Origin: CAZYBG01 sp964645155
Lineage (GTDB): Bacteria; Pseudomonadota; Alphaproteobacteria; Rhodobacterales; Rhodobacteraceae
NCBI GenBank assembly: GCA_964645155.1
Contig: CAZYBG010000118.1
Span: forward strand, 1-8,588
Length of the DNA: 8,588 nucleotides
Reading direction: 5' to 3'
Part shown: positions 1 through 5,675 of the stretch, one piece after another
Position numbering within the stretch: the first letter of the stretch is position 1
How the letters are laid out: each line of letters begins with the position of its first letter
Made by a program: the position numbers and the translations under genes
Notes under the pieces: generated by a model
The model's database searches: none
Seen by the model: the letters and a program-made list of their open reading frames with translations, nothing else
Told to the model about the DNA's origin: nothing

Positions 1-350
1 CGAGGCCGAGGCAGCCGCCGCGGCGGCCGCCGATGCCGCCGACGCGGCGGCGGACGATGCCGCCGAGGCGGCCGGTGCCGCGGCCGAGGATGCCGGTGCG
101 GCGCTGGAGGACGCGGCCGATGCTGCGGGCGATGCTGCGGGCGAGGCGGTGGAGAACGCCGGCGAGGCGCTGGGCGAGGCCGCCGATGCCGCGACCGATG
201 CCGCCGCGGATGCCGCCGGAGCGACGGCCGACGTTGTCGACGAAGCGGCCGAGGAGGCGGCGGATGCCGCCGCGGATGCCGACATCGCCGCGGATGCGGA
301 TGCCGCGGTGGGCGCCGATGCGGCAGCCGGGACCGGGGCGGTGGCCGACA
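1..350 (+). repeat. Degenerate GCC/GCG/GAT-rich short repeats in the Ala-rich gene
   Basis: The DNA is built from irregular copies of units such as gatgccgcc and gcggatgcc, which encode Ala-Asp-Ala strings. The repeat is imperfect and has no fixed period, so it is a low-complexity coding region rather than a clean tandem array. It is a likely place for length variation between strains. Confidence 0.6.
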
Positions 351-529
351 CCGATACGCTGCTGACGCCCGAGGGCTTCGATTACGAGCGTGTCGTCGGC
401 GTGATCGACGAGTCGACGCTGAGCGCGCCGCAGAAGACCACGCTCAAGACGGCGCTCGACACGGCGCGCAACAGCCCCGAACTGCTGGCGGCGACGCTGG
501 CGCAGGTGCGCACCGCGCTCGGCCTCTGA
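1..529 (+). CDS. Ala/Asp/Glu-rich low-complexity protein (3' part)
   Basis: The reading frame is open from base 2 to the TGA at 527-529, so the visible 175 residues are the C-terminal part of a gene that starts upstream. A GTG at 149 could be read as a start, but the same composition continues without a break in front of it, so I treat it as internal. About the first 115 visible residues are almost only Ala, Asp, Glu and Gly, in AADAA/DAAADA-like units, and should form acidic helix or stay disordered. A distinct tail of about 55 residues follows, beginning near LLTPEGFDYERV and ending QVRTALGL. It has a normal amino-acid mix and looks like a small helical domain. Proteins of this plan, often with an N-terminal membrane segment, occur in Rhodobacteraceae (from memory). 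The function is unknown. It converges on fpr with a 34-bp gap. Confidence 0.75.
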   Translation, partial: EAEAAAAAAADAADAAADDAAEAAGAAAEDAGAALEDAADAAGDAAGEAVENAGEALGEAADAATDAAADAAGATADVVDEAAEEAADAAADADIAADADAAVGADAAAGTGAVADTDTLLTPEGFDYERVVGVIDESTLSAPQKTTLKTALDTARNSPELLAATLAQVRTALGL

Positions 530-563
530 CGGCCGGCGCAGCGGGCGCGGCGGGGCGGCGGCG

Positions 564-1415
564 TCAGATGCCGTCGCCCACGAACGCCTTCTCGACGACG
601 AACTCGCGCGGGTCGGAATTGGCGCCCTCGGTCAGGCCGTAGCCTTCGAGGATCGCCTTCACGTCGATGTTGAAGGCGAGGCTGCCGCAGACCATCGCCC
701 GGTCGGTCGCGGGGTCCATCGGCGGCAGGCCGAGATCGGCGAAGACCCTGCCCGAGGCGAGGTTGTCGGTGACCCGGCCCATCCGTGCCGACGGCTCGCG
801 CGTGGTGGTCGGGTAGTAGAGGAGCCTGCCCTCGACCATCTCGCCGATCAGCGGATCGTCCCGCAGGCCCTCGACCAGGCGGCGGCCGTAGTCGAGCTCG
901 GCGACCTCGCGGCAGGTATGCATCATCACCACCTGCTCGAACTTCTCGTAGGTCTCGGGGTCGCGCATCAGGCTCGCGAAGGGCGCGATGCCGGTGCCGG
1001 TGGCGAGGAACCAGAGCCGCCGGCCGGGCAGCAGCGCATCGAGCACCAGGGTGCCGACCGGCTTCGGGCGCAGGATGATCCGGTCGCCCGGGCGGATGTG
1101 CTGGAGCTTCGAGGTCAGCGGTCCGTCGGGCACCTTGATCGAGTAGAACTCGAGCTCGTCGTCCCAGTTCGGCGAGGCGATGGAATAGGCGCGCAGGATC
1201 GGCCGCCCGTCGTCGCCCGGCAGGCCGATCATCACGAACTCGCCCGAGCGGAAGCGCAAGGTCGCCGGCCGCGTCGTGCGGAACGAGAACAGCCGGTCGG
1301 TCCAGTGCGTGACCGCGGTCACGGTCTGCGCGTCGGGAAGGGCCGCGGGCTTCGGGATCGGAACGGCTTCGGTCACGGGTGTCTGGTCGGTCATGCTGTC
1401 ATGCGGGGTTGACAC
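564..1415 (-). CDS. fpr: Ferredoxin/flavodoxin--NADP+ reductase
   Basis: This 283-residue FAD enzyme moves electrons between NADP(H) and ferredoxin or flavodoxin in the cytoplasm. Visible motifs are the FAD-binding RAYSIASP (75-82) and GPLTSKLQ (98-105), the NADP-site ATGTGIAPF (138-146) and MVCGSLAFN (241-249), and the bacterial-type C terminus AFVGDGI. Length suits the bacterial Fpr family, with a slightly long N terminus. The start is GTG at 1415, preceded by AGGAAAGGAG ending four bases upstream. An in-frame ATG at 1394 lacks a ribosome binding site and is less likely. It is the last gene of the cys cluster, 47 bp after the DUF934 gene. Here it probably supplies reduced ferredoxin to CysI, although Fpr proteins also serve oxidative-stress and other ferredoxin pathways. 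Family assignment is firm; the sulfite role is inferred from context. Confidence 0.93.
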   Translation of the reverse strand: MSTPHDSMTDQTPVTEAVPIPKPAALPDAQTVTAVTHWTDRLFSFRTTRPATLRFRSGEFVMIGLPGDDGRPILRAYSIASPNWDDELEFYSIKVPDGPLTSKLQHIRPGDRIILRPKPVGTLVLDALLPGRRLWFLATGTGIAPFASLMRDPETYEKFEQVVMMHTCREVAELDYGRRLVEGLRDDPLIGEMVEGRLLYYPTTTREPSARMGRVTDNLASGRVFADLGLPPMDPATDRAMVCGSLAFNIDVKAILEGYGLTEGANSDPREFVVEKAFVGDGI

Positions 1416-1462
1416 CCCACTCCTTTCCTATCCTCGAATGGGCTGGGGTGAAAGCCCGGGCA

Positions 1463-1897
1463 TCAGGCCCGCAGGCGCGACCGATAGTCGTGCGCGCGCC
1501 AGTCCGCACGGGCCAGCCATTGCGGCTCGGGCTGACGGGCGGCGAGCGCGGCGTCGATCTCGACCTCGTCGAAGCCGGACCGGCGCGCCATCGCGTACTG
1601 GTCGGCGATCAGGTGCCCGGCGGCGCGCAGCCGGCCGGCGAAGCCGATCTGCCGCAGCCGCCGGGCGAGGGTGAAGCCGCGGCCGTCGGAGAACTTCGGA
1701 AAGGCGATGCGGATCGCCGCGACGCCGGCGAGGTCCAGCGCGTCGAGGTCGGCGTCGGGGCCGAGATCGAGGCCGGCGCTGTTGGCCCCCGCGGCGGCGG
1801 GCGCGAAGCCCTGCATCCAGTCCTCGGCGTGGAAGCCGTCGTCGCGGACGATGACGATCTCGGGGACGATCTCGCGGACGATCTCGGGCGCGCTCAT
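1463..1897 (-). CDS. DUF934 protein of the sulfite reduction cluster
   Basis: This 144-residue cytoplasmic protein belongs to the DUF934 family (COG3749), which is often described as an oxidoreductase probably involved in sulfite reduction but has no established reaction. The conserved core is visible as FPKFSDGRGFTLARRLR (66-82) and GHLIADQYAMARRSGFDEVEI (94-114). The chosen ATG at 1897 overlaps the cysH stop as ATGA and has AGGAG seven to eight bases upstream. A longer in-frame start at 1984 would lie deep inside cysH and adds arginine-rich sequence, so I reject it. The N terminus carries three copies of a [P/R]EIV unit (residues 4-15) encoded by a perfect-register 12-bp repeat. Its position directly after cysI and cysH suggests a role with the sulfite or APS reductase, such as assembly or electron delivery; this is inference. 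Confidence 0.9.
   Translation of the reverse strand: MSAPEIVREIVPEIVIVRDDGFHAEDWMQGFAPAAAGANSAGLDLGPDADLDALDLAGVAAIRIAFPKFSDGRGFTLARRLRQIGFAGRLRAAGHLIADQYAMARRSGFDEVEIDAALAARQPEPQWLARADWRAHDYRSRLRA
1853..1888 (-). repeat. Three tandem 12-bp repeats at the 5' end of the DUF934 gene
   Basis: On the plus strand the units are gacgatctcggg, gacgatctcgcg and gacgatctcggg, head to tail. They encode PEIV-REIV-PEIV in the DUF934 protein. The second copy differs from the others by one base, so the expansion is probably recent. The number of copies could vary without breaking the frame. Confidence 0.85.
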
Positions 1898-2649
1898 GCC
1901 GCCGTCTCCTCGGGCACGGGGCCGCGGACCATGCGGCCGTTCACGAAATGGATGCCGCATTCCACCTTTTGCGTTCCACGCCAACGGCCTGCACGCTCAT
2001 CCTCACCTTCCGCCACCGGCGTGGTGCAGGGCGCGCAGCCGATCGAGGGATAGCCGCGCGCGACCAGCGGATGCCGCGGCAGGCGGTTCTCGATCATGTA
2101 GTCCTGCACATCGCCCTTCTCCCAGTGCGCGAGCGGGTTGACCTTGATCCGGCCCGCCGCGTCGGTCTCGAAGAAGTCGAGCGCGGCGCGGGTGCCGCCC
2201 TGGAACCGCTTGCGGCCGGTGATCCAGGCGTCGAAACCGGAAAGCGCGCGCTCCAGCGGCTCGGTCTTGCGCAGGCCGCAGCAGGCGTCGGGGTCCGACA
2301 GGTGCAACGTGCCCTCGGGGTCGCGCGCGGCCAGCGCCGCGCGGGGGGCGGTGATCCGGCGGATGTCGGTCAGGCCCAGCCTTCCGGCCACCTCGGCCTG
2401 GTAGGCCAGCGTCTCGGGGAACAGCATCTCGGTATCGACGAAGAGGACCGGCAGGGTCCGGTCGATCACCGACACGAGGTGGAGGAGCGCGACCGATTCC
2501 GCGCCGAACGACGAGACCATCGCGATCCGCCCCACGGCGGGGTCGGACAGCGCGCGTTCGAGCACCGCCACCGCGCCGTGGTGGCGGTAGCGGCGGTTGA
2601 GATGCGCCGCCCTTTCCGGCGTCGCGGCGAGGGCGGCGTCAGGCGGCAT
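1894..2649 (-). CDS. cysH: Fe-S type APS/PAPS reductase
   Basis: This 251-residue cytoplasmic enzyme reduces activated sulfate (APS, possibly PAPS) to sulfite using thioredoxin. The N-terminal ATP-pyrophosphatase-like fold shows SSFGAESVALLHL (46-58) and VDTEMLFPET (71-80). The paired cysteines C123-C124 (in ACCGLRK) and C205/C208 (in IGCAPC) are the ligand set of the [4Fe-4S] class, which normally prefers APS. The enterobacterial PAPS-only enzymes lack these cysteines. The catalytic cysteine is C231 in the KVECGIHF motif. The ATG at 2649 overlaps the end of cysI by 11 bp and has GGAGG nine bases upstream; its own stop overlaps the DUF934 start as ATGA. Translation is therefore likely coupled along cysI-cysH-DUF934. 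APS as the substrate is inferred from the cysteine pattern. Confidence 0.96.
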   Translation of the reverse strand: MPPDAALAATPERAAHLNRRYRHHGAVAVLERALSDPAVGRIAMVSSFGAESVALLHLVSVIDRTLPVLFVDTEMLFPETLAYQAEVAGRLGLTDIRRITAPRAALAARDPEGTLHLSDPDACCGLRKTEPLERALSGFDAWITGRKRFQGGTRAALDFFETDAAGRIKVNPLAHWEKGDVQDYMIENRLPRHPLVARGYPSIGCAPCTTPVAEGEDERAGRWRGTQKVECGIHFVNGRMVRGPVPEETAA

Positions 2650-4306
2650 CGCGCGCGGCCTCCGCGGGGTAGAGGGCGGCGCGGAACGGCTCCACCCCGA
2701 GGCGGCGATAGGCCATCAGGAAGGTCTCGTCCGGCCCCTCGCGGACCGAGAGATAGCAAAGCAGCAGCCGCTCGATCGCCGGGATCAGCTCGTCGGCGGC
2801 GAAGCCGGGGCCGGCGCGCTCGCCCACCGCCGCGTCCTCGGTGCCGTCGCCGCCGAGCGTGACCTGGTAGTTCTCCACCCCCGCGCGGTCGAGCCCGAGG
2901 ATGCCGATATGGCCGACATGGTGATGGCCGCAGGCGTTGATGCAGCCCGAGATCTTGATCTTCAGCGGCCCGATCTCGTGCTCGAGCTTCAGCTCCTCGA
3001 ACCGGGTCGCGATCTCCTGCGCGATCGGGATCGAGCGGGCGGTGGCGAGTGCGCAGTAGTCCATTCCCGGGCAGGCGATGATGTCGGAGACGAGGCCGAC
3101 ATTGGCGGTGCCGAGGCCCGCCTGCAGCAGCCGCGCGTGCAGCGCCGGCAGGTCGGCCTTCGCGACATGCGGCAGGATCACGTTCTGCTCGTGGCTGATG
3201 CGCAATTCGCCATAGCCGTAGTCGTCGGCGAGATCGGCCATCACGCGCATCTGCCCGGCCGAGGCGTCGCCCGGCGTCGCGCCATGCGCCTTGAGGCTGA
3301 TCGTGACGATGGCGTGGTCGTCGCGGCGGTGCGCCGCCAGGTTGGTGTCGGCCCAGGCGCGGAACACGGGGTCGCGGCGTCCCTCCTCGAACGCCGCGAC
3401 CGGCTTCGCCACGAAATCGGGCGGGGCGAAGCTGTCCCGGATCGCGGCCAGGATCGCCTGGTCGGACCCGTCGAACCGGGTGCGGATCCGGGCGAACTCG
3501 TCCTCGACCAGCGCGCGGATGCGGTCGATCCCCTCCTCGTGGACGGTGATCTTGATCCGCGCCTTGTACTTGTTGTCGCGCCGGCCGAGCATGTTGTAGA
3601 CGGCGAGGATCGCCTCGACATAAGGCAAGAGGTCGGCCTCGGGCAGGAACGCCCGCACCACCTTGCCGATCATCGGCGTCCGGCCGAGGCCGCCGCCGAC
3701 GATGACCTCGAAGCCGGGCGCGCCCGCAGTGTCGCGGACCATGCGCAGGCCGATGTCGTGCGCCTTGGTCACCGCCCGGTCGTTCGGCGCGCCGGTGATC
3801 GCGATCTTGAACTTGCGCGGCAGGAACTGGAATTCCTCATGATCGGTCGACCACTGGCGGAGCAGCTCGGCGAACGGCCGCGGGTCGGCGATCTCGTCGG
3901 CGGCGGCGCCGGCGAAGTGGTCGGCGGTGACGTTGCGGATCGTGTTTCCGCTGGTCTGGATCGCGTGCATCCCGACCTCGGCCAGCGCGTCGAGCATGTC
4001 GGGCACATCGCGCAGGCGCGGCCAGTTGAACTGGATGTTCTGTCGCGTGGTGAAGTGGCCATAGCCCTTGTCCCACCGCTCGGCGATCATGGCGAGCTGG
4101 CGCATCTGCGCCGACGAGAGCGTGCCGTAGGGGATCGCCACGCGCAGCATGTAGGCGTGGAGCTGCAGGTAGAGCCCGTTCATCAGGCGCAGCGGCTTGA
4201 ACTCGTCCTCGGTCAGGCTGCCGTCGATCCGGCGCTCGACCTGGGCGCGGAACTGGCGGTTGCGCTTGGCGAGGAAGTCGCGGTCGAATTCGGTGTAGCG
4301 GTACAT
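2639..4306 (-). CDS. cysI: Siroheme nitrite/sulfite reductase, sulfite reductase hemoprotein role
   Basis: This 555-residue cytoplasmic enzyme probably reduces sulfite to sulfide with six electrons. It has the two tandem half-domains of the family: HFTTRQNIQF (84-93) marks the first, and SHEQNVILP (371-379) the matching point of the second. The siroheme/[4Fe-4S] ligands are C412, C418, C455 and C459 in CPGMDYC and CINAC, the classical Cx5C...Cx3C pattern. The family cannot be split into sulfite and nitrite reductases by these motifs alone; the flanking cysH and SUMT argue for sulfite. No cysJ flavoprotein is present, so ferredoxin is the likely donor, with Fpr from the same cluster. The ATG at 4306 follows AGGAAAGAAGG. 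A 92-bp gap with a GC hairpin separates it from the upstream DUF2849 gene. Confidence 0.94.
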   Translation of the reverse strand: MYRYTEFDRDFLAKRNRQFRAQVERRIDGSLTEDEFKPLRLMNGLYLQLHAYMLRVAIPYGTLSSAQMRQLAMIAERWDKGYGHFTTRQNIQFNWPRLRDVPDMLDALAEVGMHAIQTSGNTIRNVTADHFAGAAADEIADPRPFAELLRQWSTDHEEFQFLPRKFKIAITGAPNDRAVTKAHDIGLRMVRDTAGAPGFEVIVGGGLGRTPMIGKVVRAFLPEADLLPYVEAILAVYNMLGRRDNKYKARIKITVHEEGIDRIRALVEDEFARIRTRFDGSDQAILAAIRDSFAPPDFVAKPVAAFEEGRRDPVFRAWADTNLAAHRRDDHAIVTISLKAHGATPGDASAGQMRVMADLADDYGYGELRISHEQNVILPHVAKADLPALHARLLQAGLGTANVGLVSDIIACPGMDYCALATARSIPIAQEIATRFEELKLEHEIGPLKIKISGCINACGHHHVGHIGILGLDRAGVENYQVTLGGDGTEDAAVGERAGPGFAADELIPAIERLLLCYLSVREGPDETFLMAYRRLGVEPFRAALYPAEAARDAA

Positions 4307-4335
4307 CTGCCTTCTTTCCTCGCGGTCTTTCCTTG

Positions 4336-4350
4336 CGCGCCCCGGGCGCG
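4336..4350 (-). other. GC-rich hairpin between the DUF2849 gene and cysI
   Basis: CGCGCC and GGCGCG form a perfect 6-bp stem around a three-base loop. It sits about 30 bases upstream of the cysI start, in the 92-bp gap after the DUF2849 stop. No T-run follows on the transcribed strand, so it is not a classical terminator. It could slow decay or tune cysI expression relative to the two upstream genes, or be a by-product of high GC content. A second, weaker stem (GGCCC/GGGCC, 4378-4394) lies just after the DUF2849 stop codon. Confidence 0.35.
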
Positions 4351-4398
4351 TGCCGGGGCCTCGGGTCTTGCAGGCGCGGCCCCTTGATCGGGCCCGGT

Positions 4399-4710
4399 TC
4401 AGGCCCGCGTCAGGCCGTCGGCCTGCTTGCCGTGGAAGTAGTTCGACGGCCCGCGGGTGCGGAACGCCTCGCGGAAGTGGACGGGTTCGGGGCCGCGCGG
4501 CCCCGGGCGGGCATCGGCGAGGTAGGCGCCGACCACACGGTCCTGCTGGCCCTCGGCGCGCAGGAGGCGCAGCTGCGCCTCGGCCTCGTCGGTCAGAAGC
4601 TCGGCCTCGTCGTGGCGCAGCGACCAGCGGTCGTCCTCGGTCAGGTAGATCACCGCGCCGGACAGCAGGTCGTTGGCGGTCACCACCTTGGGCGTGAAGG
4701 CACGGCTCAT
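4399..4710 (-). CDS. DUF2849 protein of the sulfite reduction cluster
   Basis: This 103-residue protein matches the DUF2849 family by its conserved N terminus (KVVTANDLLSGAVIYL, 8-23) and the C-terminal signature FRTRGPSNYFHGKQ (83-96). It has no signal peptide, membrane segment or cysteine, so it is probably a soluble cytoplasmic protein without a metal centre of its own. The family is found mainly in alphaproteobacteria, beside siroheme synthesis and sulfite reductase genes; its activity is not known to me. Start ATG at 4710 overlaps the SUMT stop as ATGA and has GAGGAG eight bases upstream. The position between the siroheme-pathway enzyme and the siroheme enzyme suggests help with siroheme handling or CysI maturation; that is inference from order alone. 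Confidence 0.9.
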   Translation of the reverse strand: MSRAFTPKVVTANDLLSGAVIYLTEDDRWSLRHDEAELLTDEAEAQLRLLRAEGQQDRVVGAYLADARPGPRGPEPVHFREAFRTRGPSNYFHGKQADGLTRA

Positions 4711-5540
4711 AGCGCGATCTCCTCGAGGCGAGGGGCGAAGTCGGCAGTCAGATCGGGCAGCGCGGCCGCCGCGGCGCGGGGCGCGAGGCCGAGAAGGATG
4801 ACCGCCGGGCCCTGCATCGCCGCGGCGTCGAGCGCGTCGGGCAGGCGGGCGAGCGTGGTGGCGAGGATGCGCTGGTCGGCGCGCGAGGCGTTCTCGACCA
4901 CGCTGACCGGGGTGTCGGCGCGGGCGCCATGCATCATCAGCCGCCCGGTGAGGTAGCGCGCGGCGCGTTTGCCCATGTAGATCGCCGCGACCTCGCCCGG
5001 GCGCGCGAGCGCACGCCAGTCATGGTCGGCGAAGCCCCTCGCGTCGTGGCCGGTGACGAGGCGCACGCCGGCATTGCGGCCGCGCCGGGTGAAGCTCTGC
5101 CCCAGCGCGGCGACGGCCGCGGCGGCCGAGGTGATGCCAGGGACGATCGTGTAGCCGATCCCCGCCGCCTCGAGCGCCTCGACCTCCTCGTCGAGCCGGC
5201 CGAACACGCCCGAATCGCCCGACTTGAGCCGCACCACGCGGCGCCCGGCGCCGGCCTCGGCGACGAGCATGGCGTCGATCGCGGCCTGCGGGGTCGAGGG
5301 CCCGAAGCCCTCCTTGCCGGCATCGACCAGCCGCGCCTGCCGCGCCAGCGCGAGGATCGCCGGCGAGATCAGCCGGTCGTGGATCACCACCTCGGCGGTT
5401 TCGAGCGCGCGCAGCGCCTTCAGCGTCAGCAGCTCAGGATCGCCCGGGCCGGCGCCGACGAAGGCCACGGTTCCGGACGCGGGCAGGTCGGCCGGGGCAG
5501 GGGTGTGGACGGGGGCTTCGACGGGGGTGTGAACGGGCAT
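4707..5540 (-). CDS. cysG: Uroporphyrinogen-III C-methyltransferase (SUMT)
   Basis: This 277-residue enzyme methylates uroporphyrinogen III twice with S-adenosylmethionine to give precorrin-2, the precursor of siroheme. Visible motifs are GAGPGDPELLTLKA (29-42), RLKSGDSGVFGR (104-115), VPGITSAAAA (133-142), VTGH (162-165), AIYMG (186-190), VENAS (215-219) and QGPAVILLG (243-251). It covers only the methyltransferase half of a full CysG, which is about 450 residues. The dehydrogenase/ferrochelatase module is absent, so another gene must finish siroheme; cobA is an equally fair symbol. The second motif departs from the usual RLKGGDPFVFGR. The N terminus before residue 20 is an odd Pro/His-rich extension with two VHTP copies. 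ATG at 5540 has GGAG nine bases upstream. It is the first gene of the operon, behind the palindromic operator. Confidence 0.93.
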   Translation of the reverse strand: MPVHTPVEAPVHTPAPADLPASGTVAFVGAGPGDPELLTLKALRALETAEVVIHDRLISPAILALARQARLVDAGKEGFGPSTPQAAIDAMLVAEAGAGRRVVRLKSGDSGVFGRLDEEVEALEAAGIGYTIVPGITSAAAAVAALGQSFTRRGRNAGVRLVTGHDARGFADHDWRALARPGEVAAIYMGKRAARYLTGRLMMHGARADTPVSVVENASRADQRILATTLARLPDALDAAAMQGPAVILLGLAPRAAAAALPDLTADFAPRLEEIAL

Positions 5541-5557
5541 CGGCTGGCACTCCGGGG

Positions 5558-5577
5558 TTGTCCTGAATATAGGACAA
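5558..5577. promoter_or_regulatory. Palindromic operator TTGTCCT-N6-AGGACAA
   Basis: Two perfect 7-bp arms, TTGTCCT and AGGACAA, flank the AT-rich spacer gaatat. The AT-rich centre stands out in this GC-rich window and contains the leftward -10 candidate. The site starts 18 bp upstream of the SUMT start codon. Lrp/AsnC proteins usually bind imperfect palindromes of about this size with an AT-rich centre, and one is encoded immediately to the right, so it is the likely ligand. Binding of this protein is inferred, not shown. Confidence 0.7.
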
Positions 5578-5649
5578 AGTTCTGCTTCCGGGCCATGGGG
5601 GCTTGCGAATAAGGATGATTGTTCCGATCATGGTCGCTACGGCAGATGG

Positions 5650-5667
5650 TGTCCTGACCGGGGGAGA
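5650..5667 (+). promoter_or_regulatory. Second, degenerate copy of the operator upstream of the regulator
   Basis: TGTCCTGA at 5650-5657 repeats eight bases of the main operator (5559-5566). With the same six-base spacing it is followed by GGGAGA, which matches the expected right arm AGGACA at four of six positions. It lies immediately before the ribosome binding site of the regulator gene, where binding could give autoregulation. The left half is clear; the right half may be chance because it overlaps the ribosome binding site. Confidence 0.4.
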
Positions 5668-5675
5668 AAAGCGGA

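Larger units (their letters stand above)
5541..5675. promoter_or_regulatory. Divergent control region between the cys operon and the Lrp-type regulator
   Basis: This 135-bp gap holds the signals for both directions. Leftward, TATATT (5566-5571 read on the minus strand) is a good -10 candidate lying in the centre of the palindrome. The matching -35 position is poor (TGGCCC at 18 bp), as expected for a promoter under activator or repressor control. Rightward, TTGCGA (5603-5608) and GATCAT (5626-5631) are 17 bp apart and each match the consensus at four of six positions, a weak candidate for the regulator gene. These promoters were assigned by eye. Confidence 0.45.

Noticed and set aside
149..151. 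GTG as the start of the Ala-rich gene
   Set aside because: The same frame and composition continue to the window edge with no stop, and no clear ribosome binding site precedes the GTG.
33..365. Met/Arg/Pro-rich open frame at the window start
   Set aside because: It is an out-of-frame reading of the Ala-rich repeat region and has no plausible protein composition.
1440..1457. GGGCT-N8-AGCCC stem in the gap before fpr
   Set aside because: The stem is short, has no T-run and is close to the ribosome binding site. It is too weak to call a terminator.
1898..1984. Longer start for the DUF934 gene
   Set aside because: It would lie inside cysH and adds a non-conserved Arg-rich segment. The ATGA overlap with a ribosome binding site at 1897 fits better.
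2597..4387. Very long open frame on the plus strand, antisense to cysI
   Set aside because: It is a product of high GC content opposite a real gene. Its translation is rich in Arg, Gly and Val without domains, while the minus strand gives a complete siroheme reductase.
5615..5631. ATGAT-N7-ATCAT inverted repeat in the divergent region
   Set aside because: The arms are only 5 bp and are unrelated to the main operator. It overlaps the weak rightward promoter, but chance is a fair explanation.
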